Assembly: GCA_015486685.1 (NCBI GenBank)
Contig: WFRC01000223.1
Location: forward strand, 1 to 12,966
Direction of reading: 5' to 3'
Length of the DNA: 12,966 nucleotides
Origin: Caldifarciminota bacterium
Lineage (GTDB): Bacteria > Hydrothermota > UBA3072 > WFRC01
This document shows positions 1 to 7,054 of this stretch, piece by piece (the first letter of the stretch is position 1; every line of letters begins with the position of its first letter). Under the pieces are notes generated by a model. It was not told the DNA's origin. It made no database searches and saw nothing but the letters and a program-made list of their open reading frames with translations. The position numbers and the translations under genes were made by a program.

Positions 1-306
1 AACCAGAACTATCTTACCCTCTTTTTCTTTTTCAACGCCCAATAAAGTTAAAATCCAAAACAAGAAAGATATAGGAATAAAAAGCGACGCAAAATTCAGC
101 ATCCTTGCCCAAAACAAAGCAACTCTATATTCCCCTGAAAGTTGCCAAACGGCATAACTTATTGACCACCACACCACAGTAAAACTAAACAGGGCATATG
201 ATTGGTTTAACTTTCTCTTGGGGTTATTTAAAAAAACCAGCAGGCCTAAGACAGCAAAACTGATTCCGTTTATGATCCCAGAAATGTAGAAAAAAGACAA
301 AAGCAT
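1..306 (-). CDS. N-terminal 7TM sensor region of a probable histidine kinase (partial, 3' end outside window)
   Basis: Reading the minus strand from an ATG at 306 gives an open frame of 102 codons that reaches the left edge without a stop. An in-frame TAG lies 24 bases upstream of the ATG, so the start is well bounded. The protein begins MLLSFFYISGIINGISFAVL and has at least three hydrophobic segments (about residues 2-26, 38-56 and 64-91), separated by short polar pieces such as NNPKRKLNQ. The pattern of 'SGIINGI..AVLGLLVFLNNPKRK..QSYALF' followed by 'VVWWSISYAVWQLS....LFWARML' resembles the 7TM extracellular/sensor module (HisKA_7TM type) found in front of histidine kinase or diguanylate cyclase domains. 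The catalytic half is not visible, so the output domain is unknown. It has its own promoter and is separated from the genes on the right by a terminator. Confidence 0.7.
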   Translation of the reverse strand, partial: MLLSFFYISGIINGISFAVLGLLVFLNNPKRKLNQSYALFSFTVVWWSISYAVWQLSGEYRVALFWARMLNFASLFIPISFLFWILTLLGVEKEKEGKIVLV

Positions 307-335
307 ATAATTATTTATAAATATATTCTATAGTT

Positions 336-364
336 ATAATACCAAAAATTATTTAAAGAAACAA
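336..364 (-). promoter_or_regulatory. sigma-70-type promoter of the 7TM sensor gene
   Basis: On the minus strand, a TTGTTT -35 (359-364) and a TATTAT -10 (336-341) are separated by exactly 17 bases. Transcription would start near 329, leaving a leader of roughly 20-25 AT-rich bases before the ATG at 306. The leader contains no Shine-Dalgarno motif. The promoter lies just downstream of the terminator at 377-402, as expected for an independent transcription unit. Confidence 0.5.
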
Positions 365-376
365 TTCATTGCAATC

Positions 377-402
377 AAAAAAAAGAGTTGATTAAATCAA
401 CT
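377..402 (-). terminator. intrinsic terminator, minus strand
   Basis: On the minus strand a perfect 7-bp stem AGTTGAT/ATCAACT (arms 396-402 and 386-392, loop TTA) is followed by CTC and then eight Ts (384-377). The plus strand has no T-run after the hairpin, so it works in one direction only. It would end transcripts coming from the AI-2E, M16 and glyQS group, about 290 bases past the AI-2E gene stop. The stem is short and AT-rich, so efficiency is uncertain. Confidence 0.65.
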
Positions 403-428
403 AAAAAATGTTATTTTCAATCTCTTTT

Positions 429-453
429 GTCATTTCCGCGAAAACGGGAATCT
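429..453. repeat. REP-like short palindrome (degenerate 'TCATTCCCGCGAAAGCGGGAA' type)
   Basis: The sequence reads CATTTCCGCG AAAA CGGGAATC. TTCC pairs with GGAA and CG with CG around an AAAA loop, with one unpaired G. It closely resembles the family of short intergenic hairpins of the form 'GTCATTCCCGCG..CGGGAATC' scattered through many bacterial genomes, with one arm slightly decayed. It sits between the terminator and the dispersed repeat. Copy number cannot be judged from one window. Confidence 0.5.
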
Positions 454-481
454 ATACTTCGCACTAAAGGAAATCGGGTTA

Positions 482-596
482 TAATTTTGAATACAACAAC
501 TAATACAAGTTAGAGTATTCTGAATACGGTGATGTCATAAGCTTGGAACATCGTCCCCACAGAAGACGACGTCCCGTGGAGTATCCCGTGGAGTTT
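482..596 (+). repeat. dispersed intergenic repeat, copy A
   Basis: This 115-base element matches the minus strand of 10619-10735. Both copies begin with TAATTTTGAATA, then have 18-19 unrelated bases. Then come the palindrome GTATTCTGAATAC, the block ACATCGTCCCCACAG, and a tandem pair of TCCCG-T/A-GGAGT units. By hand alignment about 70 of 87 columns are identical from 512 to 596. The element is clearly GC-richer than its surroundings. In this copy the central hairpin is damaged (CCCCACAGAAGA instead of CCCCACAGGGGA), and the tandem units read TCCCGTGGAGT twice (572-582 and 584-594). No open frame of note is contained in it. Confidence 0.8.
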
Positions 597-692
597 ACCC
601 TATTGCCCCACTAACGGATAAAACAATGAATAGTAGAACAATTTTTTTACAGCGCAGTTATATAAAATCCTGTAAAATAATTGGGATATAAT

Positions 693-1781
693 TTACAAAA
701 TTACTATTTTTTTAGAAGTTCTTGGGGTATCCCTGTGTCTATTTATAGAAAACTCGTTTTTAGAATCAGAAATTTTTCTTTTTTCCAAAAAATCCTTCAA
801 AAATTCAAATAACATACCAGCCAATGGAATTGCTAAAACAGTGCCCAGAATACCCCATAATTTTCCTCCAACCAAAAGAGCAATTAAAACTATTATTGGC
901 GGCAAACCAATAAATTTTTTAGTTAAAAGAGGGATTAAAATATTGCCTTCTGCCTGCTGAATAAGGATAAATATGATCAACATTAACAAGGCTTTAAACC
1001 AAGACATCAAAATAACAAAAAGAATAATCATTGTTCCAGCAATAACCGGACCAATAGCAGGAATAATATCTAGAACACCTGCTATCAAACCAAAAGCCAT
1101 AGCATATTTGATATCTAGAACATAGCAAGAAATAGCAGTTAGGGTCCCGACAAACATACACGCCAAAAGCCTGGCCCCGAACCAACCAGCTACTTTTCTT
1201 TGGCTTCTGTTCCAAAGGGATAGAAAATAAGATTCATGCCTTCGAGGAGATAAAATCATCACTACTTTATCAATACCTTTTTCCTCAAGAGATAAGAAAA
1301 TAGCAAGAGAAAAAATACTGACAGTAGAAAGAATTCCTCCAAAAATAATTCCTATAGCACTAAAGACATTGGAAGATGCCTTTTGAAGCGTAATTTCTAT
1401 TGTCTGAGTAAAACTTCCTAAATTATCAAAGGCTTGAATACCTATAATCCTTAATGGTGGAGAAATCTTCTCAAAATATTGAGGAAAGGATTGGGCAAAT
1501 TGTTGAATTTCATGAAAAAAGATAGGAGCACTCCAATAAGTAGTAAATCCTATTATCCCGAAAAAGGCTACATAAACCAGAATGGTTGATAAAACTCTTG
1601 GAAAATGAATTTTCTTTTGAAAAAAATCAATAGCAGGATTAAACAAGATTGATATAATCATCGCAAAAACAATCCATATCAATATATCCCTTATTAAATA
1701 GACAATATAAAAACAAAGCAATGTGAATGAAACCTTCAAAATTGTACCCCAAGAAATATCTAATACCCTTCCATTATCCAT
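693..1781 (-). CDS. AI-2E family transporter (PerM/YdiK-like membrane protein)
   Basis: The 362-residue polytopic membrane protein has the layout of the AI-2E transporter family (PF01594). There are two N-terminal membrane hairpin regions (about 12-48 and 62-90), a soluble segment (about 90-138), then hydrophobic segments at about 138-166, 203-222, 224-258, 262-275 and 292-325. Family signatures are present: GLIAGVLDIIPAIGPVIAG (231-249), QQAEGNILIPLLTKKFIGLP (275-294) and GGKLWGILGTVLAIPLAG (305-322). Members are proposed exporters, including sodium/proton antiporters, and the autoinducer role is specific to few of them, so the substrate here is unknown. The tail after residue 330 is charged and likely cytoplasmic. 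It starts 11 bases after the M16 peptidase gene, with only a weak purine stretch before the ATG, and probably closes that operon. Confidence 0.88.
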   Translation of the reverse strand: MDNGRVLDISWGTILKVSFTLLCFYIVYLIRDILIWIVFAMIISILFNPAIDFFQKKIHFPRVLSTILVYVAFFGIIGFTTYWSAPIFFHEIQQFAQSFPQYFEKISPPLRIIGIQAFDNLGSFTQTIEITLQKASSNVFSAIGIIFGGILSTVSIFSLAIFLSLEEKGIDKVVMILSPRRHESYFLSLWNRSQRKVAGWFGARLLACMFVGTLTAISCYVLDIKYAMAFGLIAGVLDIIPAIGPVIAGTMIILFVILMSWFKALLMLIIFILIQQAEGNILIPLLTKKFIGLPPIIVLIALLVGGKLWGILGTVLAIPLAGMLFEFLKDFLEKRKISDSKNEFSINRHRDTPRTSKKIVIL

Positions 1782-1792
1782 AACTTTATCTT

Positions 1793-3058
1793 TTAAAGCT
1801 TTAATAGCTCTTTGAATGTTCGCTTGTTTCTGAACGGTCCAACCAGTGCTAAATTCAGATTTTTAGACTGAAATATGTCTCGGGAAACCCTTAGTATATC
1901 TTCCGTTTTAACTTTGTCAAGATTATCGCAAATCTCTTCTTGTGTTAAAATATGGCCTTCCAAAAGCTCCTGAATAGAATAGAAAGACGCCTGGGCATCA
2001 GATGATTCTAAGGCTAGAGCCATTTTACCTTTCAGATAATCTTTAGATTTTTGGAGTTCGCTTTCAGAAATTCTTCTTTGTGATATCTTCTTATATTCTT
2101 TTAGAATTGCTTTTATTACTTGTTTTACTTTTGTATTATCAACACCCACTCTAGTAGCTAAAAATCCTGTATCAGGATTTTCATCTACATCGGTCTTAAC
2201 GTAATAAGCAGCTCCTAATTTCTCTCGCACCTCTACGAAAAGTCTTGAACTCATCATCCCGCCTAAAACAGTTGCCAATAATTCTTGAGCATATCTCTCT
2301 GGATGAAAAAGATTATAACCTCTCACACCCAAAACGAGATGAGTTTGATCAGTTTTTCTATAATCCAATATCAAGCTTGGTTTATCTTGCTCCTCTATAA
2401 CCTTTGACTTTTTTATCCATTGCCCTTGCGGAGATTTTAAGAAATATTCTTTAACCATCTCAATCGCTTCTTTCTGTGAGAAATTGCCAGCAATAGAAAC
2501 AACAATATTTCCAGCCTTATATTGTTTCTTTCTATAATCAAGTAATTCATCTCTTGTCATTCCTAATACATTCTCCTTTGGGCCAAGAATATCCCAGCCA
2601 GCCGGCTGATCGCCATACAATAATCTGTTCCATAAAACTTGAACATAGCTCATTGGATGGTCATAATTCATATTAATCTCCTCAACAATTACTCCCTTTT
2701 CCTTTTCTATCTCCTTTTTAGGAAGAGTAGAATTCAAAAAAATATCAGAGACCCAATCTAACGCCAAATCAAAATGCTGAGCAGCCACTTTGGCATAATA
2801 CCCTGTATAATCCTCTCCTGTAAAAGCATTATAACTGCCACCTACCTTATCTAATGTCTCAGCAATTGAAATTGGAGTAGGACGCTTTTTTGTCCCTTTA
2901 AACATCATATGCTCCAAAAAATGAGAAACTCCATTTATTTCCTTTGTTTCATATTTTGACCCTGTTCCCACTAAAACCAAAACGGTTACTGCCTGAGTAT
3001 TTTTTTGAGAGCTAGTGATAAGTCTAACCCCATTTTTAAGAATAGTCTTTTTAAACAT
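1793..3058 (-). CDS. M16 family zinc metallopeptidase (processing-peptidase-like)
   Basis: This 421-residue protein is the usual length of short bacterial M16B peptidases related to the mitochondrial processing peptidase beta subunit and Bacillus YmxG/MlpA. The inverted zinc motif HFLEH is intact at 46-50, and the distal glutamate lies in VEEINM (E126/E127), giving the HxxEH-x75/76-E spacing of active enzymes. The C-terminal half carries the substrate-binding R/Y motif SSRLFVEVREKLGAAYYV (270-287). There is no signal peptide or membrane segment, so it should act in the cytoplasm on peptides or small proteins. M16B enzymes usually pair with a second subunit; none is visible here, so a homodimer is plausible. 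It starts 8 bases after the glyQS stop and has no Shine-Dalgarno motif, so it probably depends on readthrough from glyQS. Confidence 0.92.
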   Translation of the reverse strand: MFKKTILKNGVRLITSSQKNTQAVTVLVLVGTGSKYETKEINGVSHFLEHMMFKGTKKRPTPISIAETLDKVGGSYNAFTGEDYTGYYAKVAAQHFDLALDWVSDIFLNSTLPKKEIEKEKGVIVEEINMNYDHPMSYVQVLWNRLLYGDQPAGWDILGPKENVLGMTRDELLDYRKKQYKAGNIVVSIAGNFSQKEAIEMVKEYFLKSPQGQWIKKSKVIEEQDKPSLILDYRKTDQTHLVLGVRGYNLFHPERYAQELLATVLGGMMSSRLFVEVREKLGAAYYVKTDVDENPDTGFLATRVGVDNTKVKQVIKAILKEYKKISQRRISESELQKSKDYLKGKMALALESSDAQASFYSIQELLEGHILTQEEICDNLDKVKTEDILRVSRDIFQSKNLNLALVGPFRNKRTFKELLKL

Positions 3059-3066
3059 ATTATATT

Positions 3067-4479
3067 CTATTTGTTAAATTTATTTTTTAAAAATTCAATT
3101 AAATCTCCAATTTTTACTCTTACCTGTTCCATTGTATCACGATCGCGGCACGTTAAATCATCTTGCTCTAAAGATTCAAAGTCAATCGTTAAACAAAAAG
3201 CAGTTCCTATCTCGTCCTGCCTTCTATATCTTCTGCCAATTGAACCTGATTCATCATACTGACAAACAAAATGAGATCTCAACATTTGATAAACCTCTCT
3301 CGCCTTTTTGGTTATCTCCTCCTTATTTCTAACTAAAGGTAATATAGCTACCTGAATAGGGGCCAAATTCCTATTTATCTTTAAAACAATTTCTGATCGT
3401 TCCGCTGGTTTTGTTGTTTTTGTTCTACCTCCTTCAATTTCATTAAAACCATCGCAGAGCAAAGCAAACATTACTCTTTCTACCCCACAAGATGGTTCAA
3501 TAACATAGGGAATATAATATTTATTTTCTTTTTCATCAAAATATCTTAAATCAATTCCAGAAAACCGTTGGTGCTGACTTAAATCAAAATCCTGACGATT
3601 AGCAATCCCTTCAATTTCACCCCAACCCCAAGGAAAAAGATATTCAATATCAACACAAGATTTAGCATAATGGGCTAGTTCCTCCTTTTTATGTGGTCTT
3701 ATTCTTAATCTTTCTTTCTTAATTCCCAATATCTTCGTATACCATTTCATTCTTTCTTCAACCCATTTATGAAAAATTTCATCATCATTACCGGGTTTAA
3801 CAAAATATTCTAACTCCATCTGTTCAAATTCTCTTGTCCTAAATATAAAATTTCCAGGCGTAATTTCATTTCTAAACGCTTTTCCTATCTGCCCTATTCC
3901 AAAAGGGATCTTTACTCTTTGAGTATCTAATATATTTTTATAATTAATAAAAATTCCTTGAGCTGTTTCAGGGCGCAGATATGTTCTCGTAGCATCATCT
4001 TCAACAGGCCCTATATATGTTTTAAACATCAAATTAAACTGGCGAGGAGGAGTTAGCTCACCTCCACATTCCGGGCATTTTATTTTTGTAATTACCTTAG
4101 CAATATCATCTAAATCATTATCTGATAATCCATATTCGTTCATTTTACCCGAATTTCTTATATCTTCTACTAAATGATCTGCCCTAAATCTTTTATGGCA
4201 AGATTTGCATTCTGACAACGGATCAGTAAAATTCTCGGTATGCCCTGACGCTTGCCAAACCATAGAATTCATCACCACAGAAGAATCTAGGCCAACAACA
4301 TTTTCTCGCTCATGAATCATAAATTTCCACCAAGATCTTTTAATATTATTTTTCAATTCTACCCCCAAAGGACCAAAATCATAAAACCCACCAATTCCAC
4401 CATAGATCTCAGAAGAAGGAAAAACAAATCCTCGACGCTTACACAGAGATACTATTTTTTGAACTATATCTTTAACCAT
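3067..4479 (-). CDS. glyQS: glycyl-tRNA synthetase, dimeric (alpha2) type
   Basis: This class II enzyme of 470 residues charges tRNA-Gly with glycine. It is the single-chain homodimeric form, not the alpha2beta2 GlyQ/GlyS form. The N-terminal signature VFPSSEIYGGIGGFYDFGP is at 19-37. A treble-clef-like zinc site is suggested by CKSC (91-94) and CPEC (135-138). The characteristic LRPETAQGIF is at 168-177. Motif 2 is FRTREFEQMELE (213-224), and motif 3 includes the active-site arginine in GVERVMFALL (332-341). The C-terminal anticodon-binding domain (HGTP type) begins near 372 with LAPIQVAILPL. All expected parts are present, so it should be functional. It follows the DUF11-like gene by 22 bases and precedes the M16 gene by 8. 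Its stop is TAG, and no Shine-Dalgarno motif precedes the ATG. Confidence 0.97.
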   Translation of the reverse strand: MVKDIVQKIVSLCKRRGFVFPSSEIYGGIGGFYDFGPLGVELKNNIKRSWWKFMIHERENVVGLDSSVVMNSMVWQASGHTENFTDPLSECKSCHKRFRADHLVEDIRNSGKMNEYGLSDNDLDDIAKVITKIKCPECGGELTPPRQFNLMFKTYIGPVEDDATRTYLRPETAQGIFINYKNILDTQRVKIPFGIGQIGKAFRNEITPGNFIFRTREFEQMELEYFVKPGNDDEIFHKWVEERMKWYTKILGIKKERLRIRPHKKEELAHYAKSCVDIEYLFPWGWGEIEGIANRQDFDLSQHQRFSGIDLRYFDEKENKYYIPYVIEPSCGVERVMFALLCDGFNEIEGGRTKTTKPAERSEIVLKINRNLAPIQVAILPLVRNKEEITKKAREVYQMLRSHFVCQYDESGSIGRRYRRQDEIGTAFCLTIDFESLEQDDLTCRDRDTMEQVRVKIGDLIEFLKNKFNK

Positions 4480-4501
4480 AAATTACAAAAAATACTCTAT
4501 A

Positions 4502-6157
4502 CTATTTAACTACTCCAATATTATTACTATTTTTATCCAATTTGGTCGTTATAGCTGAACTTGTAGAAAATAGTAATTCACCCGTCCATTGATCTTCACC
4601 GGAAACAGTAGCGATTGAGATCAAAATAGGAGTTTTCCCTTTTTGCGTCTCAGTTGGCGTTAAAGCAACCTGAAAAGCAACTTGGACAGGTTCATTTATT
4701 CCCTCGCCAGGGGATAAGTTCCCTACATCCCAAACAATTTGCCTACTTTTTGAATCAAAAGTAAAAACAGAAGACTCTGGCAAAATTTTCCCTGTTAATT
4801 CAACATTGGCAGGAAGAGTGGCTTTTACTTTTACATTGTTGACCTGGTTATAAGAATTATTGGTTCGCCAAATAATAGTGAACAAACTTTTTTCTCCAAC
4901 CTTTGGAGGAAGAGGGCCCTCTGATCCGAAAACCTCATCGTCAATATAGCCTTTTTGGCTAACCCCAAGATGAGAATTAATTTTTGTTACAAACTCACTC
5001 TGGATCTGGCTAGGAAAAGTTACGCTATCAATTAGACTGAGATTTTTATCGCTTTCATTATGATATGGCCAATCCTTTTTTAGTTTAATCCAAAATTCAA
5101 CCGATCCTTCCTGCCCTATATCCAAAAACCTAAGCGCAGGGACCTGTCTCCAATCCCATATCACTGAATTATCTCCTGGTTCGCACTGCCCAAGATCAGA
5201 CCGAATAGTTTGAAAATCAAATAGTTTTCCTTTAAGTCTAACTACCAAAAATAGCTTTTCAAATGGTTTCTGTCCAATATTCTTGAAAAAAATTTTATAA
5301 TGTAAAATGTCACCAAGAGAAGCATTGTATTGAGAAGAGTTGTTAACTTCTTGACTTATATACAAGGTAGGCTCTATAATTTCTATGCTTTTCGTCGCTT
5401 CTTTCAAAACGACAAATTCCCCATTTTGCCAGACTCCAAGTTGAGCCCGAAACACCTTTTGATCACCAACATTACCTGTCAATATTCCTTTAATTTTAAT
5501 TCTCCCTCCATTTGCTTTATTTATAGAGCTTATATTCCAATTTGTTTTATCTAGGGCAGACGGATTACTACCTGTATATTGAAAACCATTCGGGTAATTA
5601 ATTCTTATCCCTATGTCAAATAAAGGGTAATCTATATTTGAGAAATAATTTATAGACAAATTAACTTCTCTACCTGATTCTGTCCGAGAAGAAGTATCAA
5701 TTTCAAAAGTAATCGGTACAAATTTTATTTGGGTGGTAAAAGTGGTATCCGATTCAAAACGTGCCTTAAGACCATTTAAGCGATAACTCAAATAAGCTTT
5801 TGCTTCTTTTGCTTCTCCTTCTTTCCCAAAGAGTTTACACCTAAAATGGAGACTCTTTTCCTCCCCTGGATAGATATCAGGAAGATCTTTTTGAACTCTC
5901 AAGGGACCATTATTATCAACCAATGAATGATCAGGATATTCAAATATTAACTGCACATCTTTTAATTTCACGTTTCCATTATTTTTATATTTAACGATAT
6001 ACTCAACCTCGTCTCCCATATTCACAGAATCAGGGCCCAAAATTTCCAATTTCATTGTCTCTTTAGAATAAAGATTTCTGTGATAATAAAAAAATCCGAC
6101 TGCACCAATAATAAGGGTTAAAATAATTACAAAAGTGACAAACTTTTTCATACTCAT
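4502..6157 (-). CDS. membrane-anchored multidomain protein with DUF11-like Ig-fold repeats
   Basis: The 551-residue protein has one N-terminal hydrophobic segment (about 5-24, FVTFVIILTLIIGAVGFFYY) right after a short MSMKK start, acting as a signal anchor. The rest should lie outside the cell membrane. The exterior is made of about four beta-rich domains (roughly 34-145, 148-262, 266-405 and 412-535). The pattern recalls DUF11/conserved-repeat and CARDB-type Ig-like domains: 'GPDSVNMGDEVEYIVKYKNNG', 'SLGDILHYKIFFKNIGQKP' and 'PPKVGEKSLFTIIWRTNNSYN', each followed by a 'lxa.lP.nv' strand and 'ivWdvG.l.pGe'. No catalytic motif or sorting signal is seen. Either ATG (6157 or 6151) could be the start. 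The role is unknown; a cell-envelope scaffold or adhesion stalk is a reasonable guess. It opens the glyQS group and probably has its own promoter in the 87-base gap upstream. Confidence 0.75.
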   Translation of the reverse strand: MSMKKFVTFVIILTLIIGAVGFFYYHRNLYSKETMKLEILGPDSVNMGDEVEYIVKYKNNGNVKLKDVQLIFEYPDHSLVDNNGPLRVQKDLPDIYPGEEKSLHFRCKLFGKEGEAKEAKAYLSYRLNGLKARFESDTTFTTQIKFVPITFEIDTSSRTESGREVNLSINYFSNIDYPLFDIGIRINYPNGFQYTGSNPSALDKTNWNISSINKANGGRIKIKGILTGNVGDQKVFRAQLGVWQNGEFVVLKEATKSIEIIEPTLYISQEVNNSSQYNASLGDILHYKIFFKNIGQKPFEKLFLVVRLKGKLFDFQTIRSDLGQCEPGDNSVIWDWRQVPALRFLDIGQEGSVEFWIKLKKDWPYHNESDKNLSLIDSVTFPSQIQSEFVTKINSHLGVSQKGYIDDEVFGSEGPLPPKVGEKSLFTIIWRTNNSYNQVNNVKVKATLPANVELTGKILPESSVFTFDSKSRQIVWDVGNLSPGEGINEPVQVAFQVALTPTETQKGKTPILISIATVSGEDQWTGELLFSTSSAITTKLDKNSNNIGVVK

Positions 6158-6244
6158 ATTAAGATATTTATGATATTAACAAAATTGTTATAAAAATTGA
6201 TATCGTCGCAATAACAAAACATTAATCAAATCTTTACAATTAAT
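6158..6244 (-). promoter_or_regulatory. 87-base gap with weak hairpin and possible promoter
   Basis: This is the only sizeable gap within the seven-gene block, so it probably separates two transcription units. On the minus strand, TTGTTAT (6211-6217) pairs with ATAACAA (6185-6191) and is followed by TTTT, a poor AT-only terminator candidate for recO. The same stretch offers TTGTTA and TATAAC hexamers, but with a 19-base spacer. Neither reading is strong. Confidence 0.3.
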
Positions 6245-7051
6245 TCAAACTTCGGACCGCATTCGTGGAACAAAATAACGATAATATTTATTACTGATAT
6301 TTTCTAGATAATCCCAACAATCAAAATTCTTTTCTGATTCAAAGAAGCTGATCCAATCTTTTTCCAACACCCTTTTCAAGAATAATATTGTTTCTGAGTT
6401 AACTGTTTCAATATTATATTGTCTTGCGCTATTCTTGTCTACTAAACCCTTAATTCTTTTAGCGCAATTACAGCAGACAACTCCTCCTTTTTCCGATGAA
6501 AAGAATGAATAATCTTTGCCGCCCAACGCATTATGACATAAGACACAATTATATAAACTAGGTTTATATCCAAGATAAAAAATAAAATTCCAAAAGAAAT
6601 AATAATAAATAAGTCTTAATCTATTAATAATATAATTTATTTTCTTGTCTTTATTCTGGATAGATCTTCCTAAATTATTTAGATTTCTAAAAGTACCTAT
6701 AATCAAATTCCAAATCTCCTCATCTTTCTCCTGCCCATTAAGAAAATCGTCTAACAGCTCCGAAATCCTATAAGCCACAGATAGTATCCTCAAATCATTT
6801 CTTAGATATCTAAATCTATTAATCAAAGAAACGTCTATTATAGTTTTATAATTTTTCCCTTGAACAAATTCAATTCTTGACAAATAAAATAACTCTAAAC
6901 CATACCTTAACTTTGACTTAATTTTTCTCTCCGATCTGGCCAAAAGATTTAACTTGCCAACATTTTTACAGTAGGTAGTAAAAACTCTATCTGCCTCGTG
7001 CAAATCTCTTTTCTTAAAAATAAATCCTAATACCCGATAACGATCGGCCAT
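6245..7051 (-). CDS. recO: DNA repair protein RecO
   Basis: At 268 residues it is slightly above the usual RecO length. The N-terminal OB fold is recognisable: RYRVLGFIFKKRDLHEADRV (residues 4-23), followed by a Gly-Lys stretch (CKNVGKLNLLARSERKIKSK) and YGLELFYLSRIEFVQGKNYK at 50-69. The helical C-terminal part carries a zinc-binding knuckle, CVLC (169-172) with CCNC (193-196), which many bacterial RecO proteins have. RecO works with RecR and RecF to load RecA onto SSB-coated single-stranded DNA and to anneal strands. It starts 3 bases after the ileS stop, without a Shine-Dalgarno motif, and so is almost certainly co-transcribed with ileS. Its TGA stop is one of two in the window that support the standard bacterial code. 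Confidence 0.93.
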   Translation of the reverse strand: MADRYRVLGFIFKKRDLHEADRVFTTYCKNVGKLNLLARSERKIKSKLRYGLELFYLSRIEFVQGKNYKTIIDVSLINRFRYLRNDLRILSVAYRISELLDDFLNGQEKDEEIWNLIIGTFRNLNNLGRSIQNKDKKINYIINRLRLIYYYFFWNFIFYLGYKPSLYNCVLCHNALGGKDYSFFSSEKGGVVCCNCAKRIKGLVDKNSARQYNIETVNSETILFLKRVLEKDWISFFESEKNFDCWDYLENISNKYYRYFVPRMRSEV

Positions 7052-7054
7052 ATC

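Larger units (their letters stand above)
307..692. other. 386-base intergenic region holding promoter, terminator, REP-like hairpin and dispersed repeat copy A
   Basis: No convincing coding frame is seen on either strand. From left to right it holds the promoter of the 7TM sensor gene (336-364), a minus-strand terminator (377-402), a REP-like hairpin (429-453) and a 115-base dispersed repeat (482-596). There is also a weak inverted repeat TTTTACAG (645-652) / CTGTAAAA (670-677) just downstream of the AI-2E gene stop. That last hairpin has a 17-base loop and is not followed by a T-run on the minus strand, so I do not call it a terminator. Confidence 0.75.

Noticed and set aside
645..677. Inverted repeat TTTTACAG/CTGTAAAA as terminator of the AI-2E gene
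   Set aside because: It is AT-rich with a 17-base loop and is followed by As rather than Ts on the minus strand; the hairpin at 377-402 is a better candidate.
307..692. tRNA, small RNA gene or CRISPR array in the spacer
   Set aside because: No cloverleaf, no regularly spaced repeats and no rRNA-like sequence were found on either strand.
3005..3262. Plus-strand open frames antisense to glyQS, M16 and ileS
   Set aside because: They are shadows of strongly conserved minus-strand genes, with biased composition and no motifs.
6245..6247. UGA recoded as glycine (as in Gracilibacteria/Absconditabacteria)
   Set aside because: TGA ends recO and the phosphatase at family-typical lengths, and no internal TGA is needed in any conserved gene.
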